A DNA stretch of 59,390 nucleotides from Opitutus sp. GAS368 (lineage in GTDB: Bacteria; Verrucomicrobiota; Verrucomicrobiia; Opitutales; Opitutaceae). The translations under genes and the position numbers were made by a program. Of the stretch, positions 8,547 through 17,519 are shown in pieces. The stretch covers positions 1-59,390 of the forward strand of contig CAMAPG010000002.1 in the NCBI GenBank assembly GCA_945859965.1, written 5' to 3'. The first letter of the stretch is position 1. Every line of letters begins with the position of its first letter. A model generated the notes under the pieces. The model was not told where the DNA came from. It did not search any database and saw only the letters and a list, made by a program, of their open reading frames with translations.

Positions 8547-9227
8547 ATGAAAAAACTCGCGCAAACCCTGTTTACCCTGGCCGCTTTCGGTCTTTCCTCG
8601 CTCCTCGTCCACGCCCAGCCGGCTCCCAAGATCCTCGTGGTCGACCTGGCGAAGCTGTATGACAGCCACTATAAGACGGAAGAGCACGTGGCCAAGCTGA
8701 CCGGCGACGAGAAGAAAGCTTCGGAAGAACTCGAAAAACTGAATGCGGAAGGCAACACCCTCGTCGAGCAGTATAAGGAACTGATCGAGCAGGCGAAGAA
8801 TCCGGCCCTGACCGGCGAAGCACGGACCAAGGCCGAGGCCGAATCGCAGAAGAAGCTGGAGCAAATCCAGGCCAAGCAAAACGAAGTCGGTACCTTCCGG
8901 AACAATGCGACCCGTTCGATTCAGCAACGGCTCAAGACTTTCATGAGCTTGATGCTCGATGAAATCGGCAAGATCGCGACCGAGATCGCCAAGAAAAAGG
9001 GCGCCACGCTCCTGATCGACAAATCCGGCCCATCGGCCATCGGGGTCTCCAATATTATCTATTTCGATCCGGCTTACGACATCACCGACGAGGTGATGAA
9101 GGAGATCAACCAGGACCGTCCGGCTTCCCCCGTGACCGCTCCGTCGGCAGCGCCCGCCAGTTCCGCGGCTCCAGCGGCCAGACCCAGCGCTTCACCCATG
9201 ATCACGGTGCCAGGCGCGAAGAAATAA
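8547..9227 (+). CDS. skp: OmpH/Skp-family periplasmic chaperone
   Basis: Skp-like proteins hold unfolded outer-membrane proteins on their way to BamA. The 226-residue product has a signal peptide (MKKLAQTLFTLAAFGLSSLL to VHAQ), then the Skp opening KILVVDLAKLYDSHYKTEEH and a long charged coiled coil (about 45-130, EKKASEELEKLNAEGN). The returning strand is KGATLLIDKSGPSAIGVSNI. An Ala/Ser/Pro tail (190-220) is unusual in length. Position directly after bamA and before lpxD supports the role. A strong terminator follows. Confidence 0.9.
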   Translation: MKKLAQTLFTLAAFGLSSLLVHAQPAPKILVVDLAKLYDSHYKTEEHVAKLTGDEKKASEELEKLNAEGNTLVEQYKELIEQAKNPALTGEARTKAEAESQKKLEQIQAKQNEVGTFRNNATRSIQQRLKTFMSLMLDEIGKIATEIAKKKGATLLIDKSGPSAIGVSNIIYFDPAYDITDEVMKEINQDRPASPVTAPSAAPASSAAPAARPSASPMITVPGAKK

Positions 9228-9251
9228 CCTTCGCCACGCTTTGAATCTTCC

Positions 9252-9280
9252 AGTCCCGCTCGAATTGAGCGGGACTTTTT
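9252..9280 (+). terminator. strong rho-independent terminator between skp and lpxD
   Basis: A perfect ten-base-pair stem AGTCCCGCTC / GAGCGGGACT with a five-base loop is followed by a T run (9276-9280). It ends the bamA-skp transcript and means lpxD needs read-through or its own promoter between 9281 and 9349. Confidence 0.88.
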
Positions 9281-9349
9281 GTGTCAAAGGCCCGAGCTCC
9301 GCACGAGTGGAACATTGCGCCGCGCACGGAAACCCCCACCATCGTCTCC

Positions 9350-10405
9350 ATGCAGGTTGCTTTCACCCCGGCTGAAATCGCAGCGATCGTCCAACCGAAA
9401 TCGACCCGTGGCACCACCACCGAGGCTATTCGCGGGATTGCCCCTTTGGAGGCAGGCGGGCCGGGCGACCTGAGTTTTCTGGGCAACGCGAAGTACCGGT
9501 CGCAGGTCGCCGCTACGCGTGCGTCGGTGGTACTCTTGCCGGTGGATTACGCGGGCCAGCCGGGGCCAAACCAGCTTTTCCTGATCGTTGACCAACCTTC
9601 GGTCGCGCTCGCCCAGATTTGTGCCCGGATTGAGCAGATGCTGTGGCCCAAGCCCGCACCCGGGGTCCATCCAACCGCTTTCGTCGGGCCTGGGGCCCGG
9701 ATTGCCGCTACGGCCACGGTCGGACCGCTGTGTGTCGTCGAATCGGGTGCCGTGGTCGGCGAACGGAGTCATTTGCAGGCCCAGGTGTTTGTCGGGCGCG
9801 AGGCCCGCATTGGTGACGATTGCTGGCTGATGCCGGGAGCGATCGTAGCGGCCGAGTGTGTCCTGAAGAATCGGGTGCGTTTACAACCGGGCGTGGTGGT
9901 GGGATCCGATGGCTTTGGCTATGAATTTGTCGCCGGCCGGCATGAAAAGGTCCCCCAAGTCGGGGTGGTCGTCCTTGAAAACGATGTCGAGATCGGGGCC
10001 AACAGCACCCTCGACCGGGCCCGTTTTAGCCGGACGGTCGTGGGTGAGGGCACCAAAATCGATAATTTGGTCCAAGTGGCCCATAATGTGATCATCGGCC
10101 GCCATTGCATTCTTTGTGCCTTGGTGGGGATCTCCGGCAGCACCGTCTTGGAGGATTATGTGATCGTAGGGGGGCAGGCTGGCGTGGCCGGCCATCTGAC
10201 CATTGGCCGGGCCGCCAAGATTGGCGGGCAATCGGCGGTCACCCATTCGGTCAAACCGAACGAATATGTGGTCGGGTACAATGCCCTGCCGTCCATGATC
10301 GAGCAGCGTATTCGGGCGCTGCGCCAGCGCCTGCCCGATCTTTTCAAGCGGGTCGACGCGATCGAGGCCCAGATGGACAGGTTAAAAAAGTCTTCCGCCC
10401 CTTAG
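9350..10405 (+). CDS. lpxD: UDP-3-O-acylglucosamine N-acyltransferase
   Basis: LpxD adds the second acyl chain to UDP-3-O-acyl-glucosamine in lipid A synthesis. The 351-residue protein has the N-terminal uridine-binding domain (PGDLSFLGNAKYRSQVAATR) and a left-handed beta-helix of hexapeptide repeats from about 110 to 300 (HPTAFVGPGARIAATATVGP). The active-site region is VQVAHNVIIGRHCILCALVG, followed by GQAGVAGHLTIGRAAKIGGQ. The C-terminal helix (RALRQRLPDLFKRVDAIEAQ) trimerises in relatives. ATG 9350 is preferred over GTG 9281, which lies right against the terminator. It shows that the organism makes lipid A. Confidence 0.94.
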   Translation: MQVAFTPAEIAAIVQPKSTRGTTTEAIRGIAPLEAGGPGDLSFLGNAKYRSQVAATRASVVLLPVDYAGQPGPNQLFLIVDQPSVALAQICARIEQMLWPKPAPGVHPTAFVGPGARIAATATVGPLCVVESGAVVGERSHLQAQVFVGREARIGDDCWLMPGAIVAAECVLKNRVRLQPGVVVGSDGFGYEFVAGRHEKVPQVGVVVLENDVEIGANSTLDRARFSRTVVGEGTKIDNLVQVAHNVIIGRHCILCALVGISGSTVLEDYVIVGGQAGVAGHLTIGRAAKIGGQSAVTHSVKPNEYVVGYNALPSMIEQRIRALRQRLPDLFKRVDAIEAQMDRLKKSSAP

Positions 10406-10430
10406 GATTCTCGTCACGCTTTCGTTTCTC

Positions 10431-11378
10431 ATGGGCGAAACGCGACTAAAGATCTTTTCCGGCAACTCCAACCGTCCTCTCGCTGAGGAAATCTGCCGCA
10501 CGATCGGAGCGCCGCTTGGCGAGGCGACCGTCACGAGCTTTCCCGATGGCGAGACCTTCGTGAAGATCAACGAGAACGTCCGGGGGCAGGATGTTTACAT
10601 CATCCAGTCGACCTGTCCGCCGAGCAATCACCACTTGGTCGAATTGCTGATCATGATCGACGCCGCCCGCCGCGCGTCGGCCCAGCGTATCACTGCGGTG
10701 ATGCCGTTTTACGGCTACGCCCGCCAGGACCGCAAGGACCAGCCCCGCGTGCCCATCACCGCCAAGCTGGTCGCCAATCTGCTGGTTGCCGCCGGCGCCA
10801 CCCGCATCCTGACGATGGATCTGCACAGCCAGCAGATTCAGGGCTTTTTCGATATTCCGGTGGATCACCTTTTTGCCTCGCCGGTTTTCTTCGATTACCT
10901 CGCGAAATCCCGCAGCGAAAAACTCGTTGTCTGCTCGCCGGATGTCGGCGGCATGAAAATGGCGGCCGCTTACGCCGACGTGCTCGGCGCCGGCCTGGCG
11001 CTCGTGGCCAAGAAGCGCAAAAGTGCGACGAAGGTGGAGGCCATCAATGTCGTCGGCGAAGTCGACGGCTGCGATGTGCTGCTGGTGGACGACATCACCG
11101 AGACAGCGGGCACCCTTTGCGCCGCCGCCAAGATCCTGCGCGAACATGGTGCCCGCAGCATCCGGGCCGCGGTCAGCCATTGCGTGCTCAACGAGATTGC
11201 CATCGATCGGTTGAAAACCGGCCTGATCGACGAACTTATCACGACCAATTCCACGCCGGTGACAACGCACGGCCTGCCGATCACCGTCCTCAGCATCGCC
11301 AACCTGCTCGGCCAGGCGATTTTCCGGATCAACAGCAACGAAAGCGTGACCAGCCTGTTCCGTATCAAAGGATTTTAA
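10431..11378 (+). CDS. prs: ribose-phosphate pyrophosphokinase (PRPP synthetase)
   Basis: Prs makes 5-phosphoribosyl-1-diphosphate from ribose 5-phosphate and ATP, feeding nucleotide, His and Trp synthesis. The 315-residue length is standard. Visible landmarks are KIFSGNSNRPLAEEICRTIG, SFPDGETFVKINENVRGQDV, the ATP and flexible-loop region MPFYGYARQDRKDQPRVPIT, and the PRPP-binding loop VLLVDDITETAGTLCAAAKI. It follows lpxD by 25 bases and probably shares its transcript. pyrE, a consumer of PRPP, lies 1.6 kb away on the other strand. Confidence 0.96.
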   Translation: MGETRLKIFSGNSNRPLAEEICRTIGAPLGEATVTSFPDGETFVKINENVRGQDVYIIQSTCPPSNHHLVELLIMIDAARRASAQRITAVMPFYGYARQDRKDQPRVPITAKLVANLLVAAGATRILTMDLHSQQIQGFFDIPVDHLFASPVFFDYLAKSRSEKLVVCSPDVGGMKMAAAYADVLGAGLALVAKKRKSATKVEAINVVGEVDGCDVLLVDDITETAGTLCAAAKILREHGARSIRAAVSHCVLNEIAIDRLKTGLIDELITTNSTPVTTHGLPITVLSIANLLGQAIFRINSNESVTSLFRIKGF

Positions 11379-11450
11379 ATGGCGGGGAAGTGCTGCGGAA
11401 CGGTTGCGAGGTGGAACTTTTGCGCCTATTGATTTGTCCTTCGTCCACCC

Positions 11451-12866
11451 ATGAAATCCCTCATTCGTTCCAGCGTGTTGGTGCTCGCGGTTGCCTTGCC
11501 GGCATTTCTCCTCGGCCTGAGGGCCAAGGAAGAGGCCGCCGTCAAGAAACCGACGCTTATCATCGATAATTCTCCCGTTTCGCAGAACGCCAAGTCCGGT
11601 GTGGTCAACAGCTATGCGGACGTGGTCGAACCGGTTCAGAAGGCCGTGGTTTCGGTTTATTCCACCAAGATCGTCCGGCAGCGCGTGCCGACGGATCCCT
11701 TTTTAAGGCAATTTTTCGGCCTCGGCGATCAGGAGCGCCAGTCCAAGGAGGAAGGCCTCGGCTCGGGCGTCATTGTCTCCCCGGATGGCTACATCCTCAC
11801 GAACAACCATGTGGTCGAGGGCGCCGACGAGCTCAATGTGCTGCTGCCCGATGAGCGCGAAGTGAAGGCCAAGGTCATCGGCGCGGATCCCAAGACGGAT
11901 ATCGCGGTGATCAAGATCGAGGCCGAGAACCTCCCGGTCCTGACTTTGGCGGACAGCGACAAGCTCCGGGTGGGGGATGTGGTTTTTGCGGTCGGTAATC
12001 CGCTCGGGGTCGGTCAGACCGTCACCATGGGCATTGTTTCGGCCAAAGGCCGCAACATCGGCATTCTCGACGAAGTGGGAGGCTACGAAGATTTTATCCA
12101 GACAGACGCCGCGATCAACATGGGCAACTCCGGCGGGGCCCTCGTCGACGCCAAAGGCCGCCTGGTGGGCATCAATAGCGCGATCGTGAGCAATTCCCGC
12201 GGCAATATCGGCATCGGCCTGGCGGTTCCGGTGAACCTGGCCACGACGATCATGAACAGCCTGATCGCGACAGGCACGGTTTCCCGCGGCTATCTCGGCG
12301 TGAATGTCGATCCGGTGACGTCTGACCTGGCTGAGACGCTCGGGTTGAAGAAAGACACCAAAGGTGTGGTGGTCACGGATGTCCAACAGGACACGCCGGC
12401 GGCCAAGGCGGGAATCAAGCAGGAGGACGTCATCCTCTCGATCGACGGCAAGACGATTGCGACCAAGCAGGAATTGCGGTTGTTGATTTCGCAAAAGGCG
12501 CCCGAGACCTCCGTCACGATAAAATTTATGCGGGCCGGCAAAGAGAAAACGGTCCAGGTGAAACTCGGCAAACTGACCGATGGCGGCAGCGGCAATGAGT
12601 TCATTCCGGGAGTGGAAGTCTCCCGCCTGACCGATGAAGTGCGGCGCACCTTCCGACTGACGGACCGGGTGAACGGCCTGCTGGTCACGGAGGTGGCTCC
12701 GACCTCACCGTACAGCGACCTGCGGCCCGGGATGATCATTGTCGAAGTAAACCGGGTGCCGATCACGGATCTTTCCGCGGCGAAGGAAGAGCTGAAGCCC
12801 GGCCGCAACCTGCTGCGGGTTTATGACCGCGGTGCGATGCGCTATCTCAGTATTACGGTGCCCTGA
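11451..12866 (+). CDS. DegP/HtrA-family (Do) periplasmic serine protease
   Basis: An envelope quality-control protease of 471 residues. A signal peptide (RSSVLVLAVALPAFLLGLRA) precedes a trypsin-like domain with His in ILTNNHVVEGADEL (near 119), Asp in DPKTDIAVIKIE (near 149) and Ser in INMGNSGGALVDAKG (near 226). Two PDZ domains follow: GYLGVNVDPVTSDLAETLGL with VVVTDVQQDTPAAKAGIK, and a second with LLVTEVAPTSPYSDLRPGM. This is the full DegP/DegQ layout. DegP, DegQ and MucD cannot be told apart here. The downstream terminator suggests it ends the forward run. Confidence 0.94.
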   Translation: MKSLIRSSVLVLAVALPAFLLGLRAKEEAAVKKPTLIIDNSPVSQNAKSGVVNSYADVVEPVQKAVVSVYSTKIVRQRVPTDPFLRQFFGLGDQERQSKEEGLGSGVIVSPDGYILTNNHVVEGADELNVLLPDEREVKAKVIGADPKTDIAVIKIEAENLPVLTLADSDKLRVGDVVFAVGNPLGVGQTVTMGIVSAKGRNIGILDEVGGYEDFIQTDAAINMGNSGGALVDAKGRLVGINSAIVSNSRGNIGIGLAVPVNLATTIMNSLIATGTVSRGYLGVNVDPVTSDLAETLGLKKDTKGVVVTDVQQDTPAAKAGIKQEDVILSIDGKTIATKQELRLLISQKAPETSVTIKFMRAGKEKTVQVKLGKLTDGGSGNEFIPGVEVSRLTDEVRRTFRLTDRVNGLLVTEVAPTSPYSDLRPGMIIVEVNRVPITDLSAAKEELKPGRNLLRVYDRGAMRYLSITVP

Positions 12867-12889
12867 AGGCGCTGAGGGATTTCAGGAAG

Positions 12890-12918
12890 AAGGGCGCTCC
12901 GGAAGGGGCGCCCTTTTT
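12890..12918 (+). terminator. rho-independent terminator after the Do protease gene
   Basis: The stem AAGGGCGC (12890-12897) pairs with GCGCCCTT (12908-12915) and is followed by a T run to 12918. It lies 24 bases after the protease stop, between convergent genes. Confidence 0.8.
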
Positions 12919-12976
12919 ATTTCCCGCGCCCGGTCGGGCGCGGGAAAAATTCATCGGCTCACCGTGAATCCACCCG

Positions 12977-13546
12977 TTAGCTGCCCGGTTTTTCGATGGG
13001 CAGCTTGGCCAGTGAATCCGGCACGGCATCGGCGGCATAGGTGGGAAAACTGAGCTCAAGCAAGGAGAAGGCGGGAACATCGAACCGGGTGGTGCCGGCG
13101 CTGCGGTCCACCAGCATGGCCACGCCCACCGGGGTGCCGCCGGCCTGGCGAACCAGGGCGAGGCTTTCATTGACCCGGCCACCGCGGGTGACGACGTCTT
13201 CCACGACCAGCACGCGTTCGCCCGGGGCGAGGATAAAACCGCGGCGCATGACGAGGACGTTATTTTCCTTCTCGGCGAAAATGTAACGCGATTTTGTCTG
13301 GCGGGCCATTTCCTGGCCGATGACCAATCCACCCATGGCCGGCGCCAGGACGGTGGTGAAGGAAAGGCCCTTTAGTTTGGTGACCAACAACTGGGCCAAT
13401 CGCTCGACCGCATCCATCCGCTGACACACCTGGGCGCACTGGAAGTAATGCCCGCTGTGCAGTCCGGACCGGAGAACGAAATGGCCCTGCAGCAGGGCTT
13501 TGGTCCTGGTGAAAATGTCGAGGATTTCCTGTTGAGTTGGATCCAT
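12977..13546 (-). CDS. pyrE: orotate phosphoribosyltransferase
   Basis: PyrE joins orotate to PRPP to give orotidine 5-phosphate in pyrimidine synthesis. The 189-residue protein starts MDPTQQEILDIF at ATG 13546. An upstream open extension has no protein character and runs antisense to the next gene. Landmarks are LLQGHFVLRSGLHSGHYFQC, the flexible-loop region PAMGGLVIGQEMARQTKSRY and the PRPP motif VLVVEDVVTRGGRVNESLAL. Length and order fit the pyrE subgroup that ends near 190 residues. It is transcribed away from the metallo-hydrolase gene, with only about 20-75 bases between start codons, so their promoters overlap. Confidence 0.94.
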   Translation of the reverse strand: MDPTQQEILDIFTRTKALLQGHFVLRSGLHSGHYFQCAQVCQRMDAVERLAQLLVTKLKGLSFTTVLAPAMGGLVIGQEMARQTKSRYIFAEKENNVLVMRRGFILAPGERVLVVEDVVTRGGRVNESLALVRQAGGTPVGVAMLVDRSAGTTRFDVPAFSLLELSFPTYAADAVPDSLAKLPIEKPGS

Positions 13547-13565
13547 ACACAACGGTGCGGGATGC

Positions 13566-14465
13566 GTGCGAAAAAACAAAAACATTTTTACACGGAAGCA
13601 AGAATGGGTAAGCTGGGCTGTGCTCATCCACCACGTTCCGCTCGAAGACGAATTGGGCGATGTCATCGAGAAGGCGCTTCGCCACTCCGGCCTGACCCCG
13701 GATGAGGCGGCGCTTCGCTCGGGCGTGGACGCGGCTAAAATCAGGGATGCCATCGATTATCGCTACGATCTCAGCGGCCTTGAGCTCGGCCGTCTGGCCG
13801 CGGTGCTCAAGCTGAATGAGGTGGGGCTGTGCGCGCTGGCGCAGGATCGTTATCCCTTGCCCGAAATCGGTGTGCTTCCGTTTTGTGTCTGGCCGCTGCG
13901 CATGCCGCACGGCATCGGCGTGGCCAACGCCTACATCGTGGCCGAATCCGGGGGAAGCTCGGGCCTCCTGTTCGATGTGGGGCCCAATCTCGAAGCGTTG
14001 GTGGAAATCTGGCCGCGGAGCATCAAGTCGATTGAAGCGGTCTTTCTCACGCATGTGGAAGGTGAGCATACCGGCGGCCTGTGCGATGTGGTGGAACGTT
14101 TCGGGGTCCCGGCGGCCTTTGTGCCGGCCAATGCCGTGGCGCCCTGTGGTTCGCCCTTGGGCGAAGGAGAAGCCAAAACGGTCGGCCCGTTTGAAATCAC
14201 TGTGTTTGGAACTCCCGGCCATTCGGCGGCGCACAATTGCTATCTGGTGCGGCTCAAGACCGCCCGGGAAGCGGGAGCGCTGCTGGTTTCGGGAGACCTG
14301 ATTTTCGCCGGATCGGCCGGCGGCGGTTATTTCTGCCACAAGCAGCTCCAGGTGCATTTGCGCCGGGTGTTGGATGCCGTGCCTCCGTCAACCGTGATCG
14401 CGCCGGGCCATGGCCCGCTCTCGACCGCGGAAAACGAACTGAAATTCAACCCTTTCGTCGTTTAA
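13566..14465 (+). CDS. HTH/metallo-beta-lactamase-fold fusion hydrolase
   Basis: The N-terminal 65 residues look like an XRE-type helix-turn-helix (IEKALRHSGLTPDEAALRSG then YDLSGLELGRLAAVLKL). The rest is a metallo-beta-lactamase fold beginning near ANAYIVAESGGSSGLLFDVG. The usual metal motif HxHxDH reads H-V-E-G-E-H in FLTHVEGEHTGGL, so the second His and the Asp are both Glu. The later ligands are kept: His in GTPGHSAAHNCYLV, Asp in VSGDLIFAG and His in APGHGPLST. A redox or thioesterase role is possible but cannot be chosen. The first start is GTG 13566; GTG 13620 (MLIHHVPLEDE) is perhaps better. A MITE-like repeat lies 12 bases past the stop. Confidence 0.8.
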   Translation: MRKNKNIFTRKQEWVSWAVLIHHVPLEDELGDVIEKALRHSGLTPDEAALRSGVDAAKIRDAIDYRYDLSGLELGRLAAVLKLNEVGLCALAQDRYPLPEIGVLPFCVWPLRMPHGIGVANAYIVAESGGSSGLLFDVGPNLEALVEIWPRSIKSIEAVFLTHVEGEHTGGLCDVVERFGVPAAFVPANAVAPCGSPLGEGEAKTVGPFEITVFGTPGHSAAHNCYLVRLKTAREAGALLVSGDLIFAGSAGGGYFCHKQLQVHLRRVLDAVPPSTVIAPGHGPLSTAENELKFNPFVV

Positions 14466-14477
14466 CTCCGCGCAGTG

Positions 14478-14604
14478 CTAGGAGCTGTTTGGGAAATGCC
14501 GGTTGCTTTAGATTCTCGTAGCGAAACGCGTGAGCGTTTCGGGTTCGGACGAAAGCCTCACGGCATTCGCTACTCGGAGAGACGAATTCCCAACCAGCTC
14601 CTAG
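14478..14604 (+). repeat. MITE-like element, copy 1 (127 bp, CTAG-flanked)
   Basis: The element is bounded by CTAG at 14478-14481 and 14601-14604. It has near-perfect terminal inverted repeats GAGCTGTTTGGGAA and, read inward from the other end, GAGCTGGTTGGGAA. Its centre carries a palindrome (GCGAAACGCGTGAGCGTTTCG). Copies at 48288..48444 and 58142..58268 are the same sequence in the opposite orientation. There is no transposase inside. It lies just past the stop of the metallo-hydrolase gene. Open frames read through it are not genes. Confidence 0.9.
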
Positions 14605-14655
14605 TGGTCGGAAATAATGGCCGTGCCATGCGAAGCTCGCTCCGCGAGCAAAGAA

Positions 14656-14732
<77 letters not shown>

Positions 14733-14935
14733 ACTGAATCTTTCCGACCGCCGTGACGATCGATGCGTTCTTGAATGGTGTTCCCCGCTACTCCGATCAA
14801 GCAGATTCTTCCTCAATGCAGGCCTGCTTAGATCGTGAAATCGGGACGAATCGCATCGGAGCAAGTGATTCTTTATCCCAATCATTAATAATTGGTTATG
14901 AGCTATTATAACCTGCAACTGAACACTGCGTTTAC

Positions 14936-17221
14936 CTACATTTTGAGGATTTCAAACAGGCTGGTGTAGTCATCGGTCCAAGGACGGGTCAGCGTTTCAT
15001 TTTCGCTGGGCCGAGCGGTGGCCTGGCGGATTTCCTCCATTTCCAGCCGGGCCTTGTCCTTGGTCAGCAGGATCCAGGTCGTCTGATAGATCCACCAGTC
15101 CTTCTCGTGATCGTTGAAAATAGTCGCGATCCCCAAGTCGAAATCTTTGGCGAGGTTTTCGACCACGGGCCGCAGGTCGAGATAGCGATTGGAGGTATGG
15201 ACGGCGAGGATGCCGTCTGGCTTCAAGTGCTGGAGGTAGGTTGCCATCGCCTCGCGCGTGAGCAGATGCACGGGAATGGCGTCGCTGCTGAACGCATCCA
15301 GGGCGAGCAAATCGAATTCCTGCGGTTGGTCGCGACGCAGCTCGTTTTCCATCATGAGCCGCGCATCGCCCAGAATGACGTCCACTTTGGCGGGACAGCG
15401 GGCGAGGTAGGTAAAATGGGTGCGGGCGAGATGTTCGACCTGGGAATTGATTTCGTAGATGCGGAAGTAATCGCCGGGCTCGCCATAAGCGGCCAGCGAA
15501 CCCGTGCCCAAGCCGACGAGGCCGATGCGTCTTTCGTGCAGGGGGGTGAGATGGCGAAGGGCCAGGCCCACGCCGCTGTTTTTACCGTAATAAGTCGTCG
15601 GCCACATGGCGCGATTGGCCCCCTTGAATTGCAGGCCATGGGTGATGGCGCCGTTTTGGAGCAAGACGTAGTCGTCATCCTCGGAGTCATCGTCGAAGCC
15701 ATAGTCCATCACCTTGAGCGTGCCGTAAAAATTCCGGGAGGAAGCCACGACCGATTCATCGCTCGAGCGCAGCTGAACCAGGAAGAGGACGCCGAGTTCG
15801 AAAGAAAGAAACAGGAGAAATGCGACCCAGCGCGGATGCCATGACAGCGGGTGCCCACGGCGTGGTCTGACGGCGATTAGGAAGGCGGCGAAAAGCAGCG
15901 TGATTTCCGGCCAGCCTTCGCGGTGAAAGCCTTTGAATTCGCTCCAGAAGAAAGTCAGCCACTCCCGGGCATTTTCTGGAGAGGAGACTCGCATGATCGG
16001 AATGATCACCGTGGCGAGCAACGCGCCGGCGGCGGCGCCAAACACCAGCGCTTTTCCCTGACTGCGAAAACAGACCACCGCCAACAGGTAGCTGAGCGCC
16101 CAGAGGCCGAGCTGCAGTTCGAGATACCGGTTGAAAACCAGCGGTGCGATCACCGCGACAATCAGGCCTCCCAAGGCTCCGCCGGCTGAAATCCAGAGAT
16201 AATAGCCGGTGAGATGACGGGGAGCTGGCCTGAGACGGTAGAGCTCACCGTGGCAGACCATGCAGGCCACAAAGAGGGTTCCGGCGTATCCGATGATCTG
16301 CTGGTTGAGCGGCGCTTTGTGGCCCGATTCCAAGAGGTAGTGAACCACGGCGAAGCCGATCACCAGCAATCCGTTGAACAGCCCGCGCCGATACCAGCGG
16401 GAATGATCGAAACAAAGAATGAAGCTGAGCAAGTAGAGGCACAGCGGGAGAACCCACAGAAAAGGGATGACCGCGACGTCCTGACAAAGCTTGTTGGTGG
16501 TGGCGAGAAGGAGGGTGGAAGCGATCGCGGAAAAACCCAGCCAGAGGAGCTTGTCGGAAGTGTCAGGGGAGGCGACGTCGGGAGGAACGGGGGAAGAGGC
16601 GAGGGGCTTGTCGGATTCCGGATTTGCCGGGGTTCGGTACAAACGCAGGGCGCAGTAGCCGCAAACCACCGCAAAAAGACCCAGACCCCAGGACCACAGC
16701 GTGGCTTGGACCGCCCGGGTGAACGTTGACTCGAAATAAAACGGATAGCTGATCAGGGCCAGCAGAGAGCCGATGTTCGAGAGCGCATAAAGGCGGTAAG
16801 GCGAGGCTTGCGGATTGGTGCGATTGAACCATTGCTGCATGAGCGGCCCGGTGGCCGACAGGACGAAATAAGGGAGCCCCAAGGTGACCGTGAGCAGAAT
16901 GAGGATCCGCCAGGTCGGATTACCCGTTCCGTCCGGTTTTCCGCTTTCCGAGGGAATGATGGGCAAAGCGAGCAGAGACAACCCTAGCAGCCCCAAATGG
17001 AGCAGTGCTTGCTGGCGGGGTTTCAAATGACGGCTGGAATAATGCGCGTAGGCGTAACCGCCGAGCAGCAGCACTTGAAAAAAGAGCAGACAGGTGGTCC
17101 AGACCCCAGGGCTGCCTCCAAACCAAGGGAGGATGTACTTGCCGATCAGCGGCTGGACCTGAAACAGCAGAAACGCGCCGGTAAAAATCGCCAAGGCGTA
17201 GGGCAGCACGGGTAGAAACAA
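14936..17221 (-). CDS. membrane-fused spermidine synthase-like protein
   Basis: A 761-residue protein that fuses about 12 or more membrane helices (residues 1-500) to a cytoplasmic SAM-binding domain (about 530-740). The start must be TTG 17221, since TAA lies two codons upstream. From it the N-terminus reads YALAIFTGAFLLFQVQPLIG, typical of the family. The C-domain has the spermidine-synthase-like nucleotide site IGLVGLGTGSLAAYG, acidic EINSQVEH, LGDARLMME and LLALDAFSSDAIPVHLLTRE. Members are called fused MFS/spermidine synthase, but polyamine synthesis has not been shown for this architecture to my knowledge. It appears to be a single gene, with no other polyamine gene nearby. Confidence 0.85.
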   Translation of the reverse strand: MFLPVLPYALAIFTGAFLLFQVQPLIGKYILPWFGGSPGVWTTCLLFFQVLLLGGYAYAHYSSRHLKPRQQALLHLGLLGLSLLALPIIPSESGKPDGTGNPTWRILILLTVTLGLPYFVLSATGPLMQQWFNRTNPQASPYRLYALSNIGSLLALISYPFYFESTFTRAVQATLWSWGLGLFAVVCGYCALRLYRTPANPESDKPLASSPVPPDVASPDTSDKLLWLGFSAIASTLLLATTNKLCQDVAVIPFLWVLPLCLYLLSFILCFDHSRWYRRGLFNGLLVIGFAVVHYLLESGHKAPLNQQIIGYAGTLFVACMVCHGELYRLRPAPRHLTGYYLWISAGGALGGLIVAVIAPLVFNRYLELQLGLWALSYLLAVVCFRSQGKALVFGAAAGALLATVIIPIMRVSSPENAREWLTFFWSEFKGFHREGWPEITLLFAAFLIAVRPRRGHPLSWHPRWVAFLLFLSFELGVLFLVQLRSSDESVVASSRNFYGTLKVMDYGFDDDSEDDDYVLLQNGAITHGLQFKGANRAMWPTTYYGKNSGVGLALRHLTPLHERRIGLVGLGTGSLAAYGEPGDYFRIYEINSQVEHLARTHFTYLARCPAKVDVILGDARLMMENELRRDQPQEFDLLALDAFSSDAIPVHLLTREAMATYLQHLKPDGILAVHTSNRYLDLRPVVENLAKDFDLGIATIFNDHEKDWWIYQTTWILLTKDKARLEMEEIRQATARPSENETLTRPWTDDYTSLFEILKM

Positions 17222-17330
17222 TCGTTAAGGGGGAAGGGGTAACCTCGAACGAAACGGACTTCCGCGGAAGCACAGAAGCGGAATGCAGCCCGGCTGCAAT
17301 CCCCTTTGGATCTGGGTCGTGTCCTAATTC

Positions 17331-17402
17331 GGTAGGGCGGCGATTCCACTCGCCGCCGGGAACGTCCTTATGCCCGGCGCGGAACGGAGTCCGCGCCCTA
17401 CC
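17331..17402. repeat. palindromic repeat with GGTAGGGCG ends
   Basis: The element starts GGTAGGGCG and ends CGCCCTACC. It contains two internal hairpins, GGCGGCGA/TCGCCGCC and GGCGCGGA/TCCGCGCC. Similar GTAGGGC-type hairpins occur at 35488..35547 and, weakly, at 32415..32445, so this is a dispersed intergenic palindrome family. It lies between the terminator of the TonB/Exb operon and the spermidine-synthase-like gene. Nothing else is visible in 17222-17519. Confidence 0.65.
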
Positions 17403-17519
17403 ACACATGCGGTAGGCTGAAATTAAGACACTGCCTGAGCCTGGGCGGGGCCAATGTGCGGCCCTAATGAACCGAGTCGTTTCCACTGCCGTTGGGCAGG
17501 AGATCCTTTCCCGGCAGGC

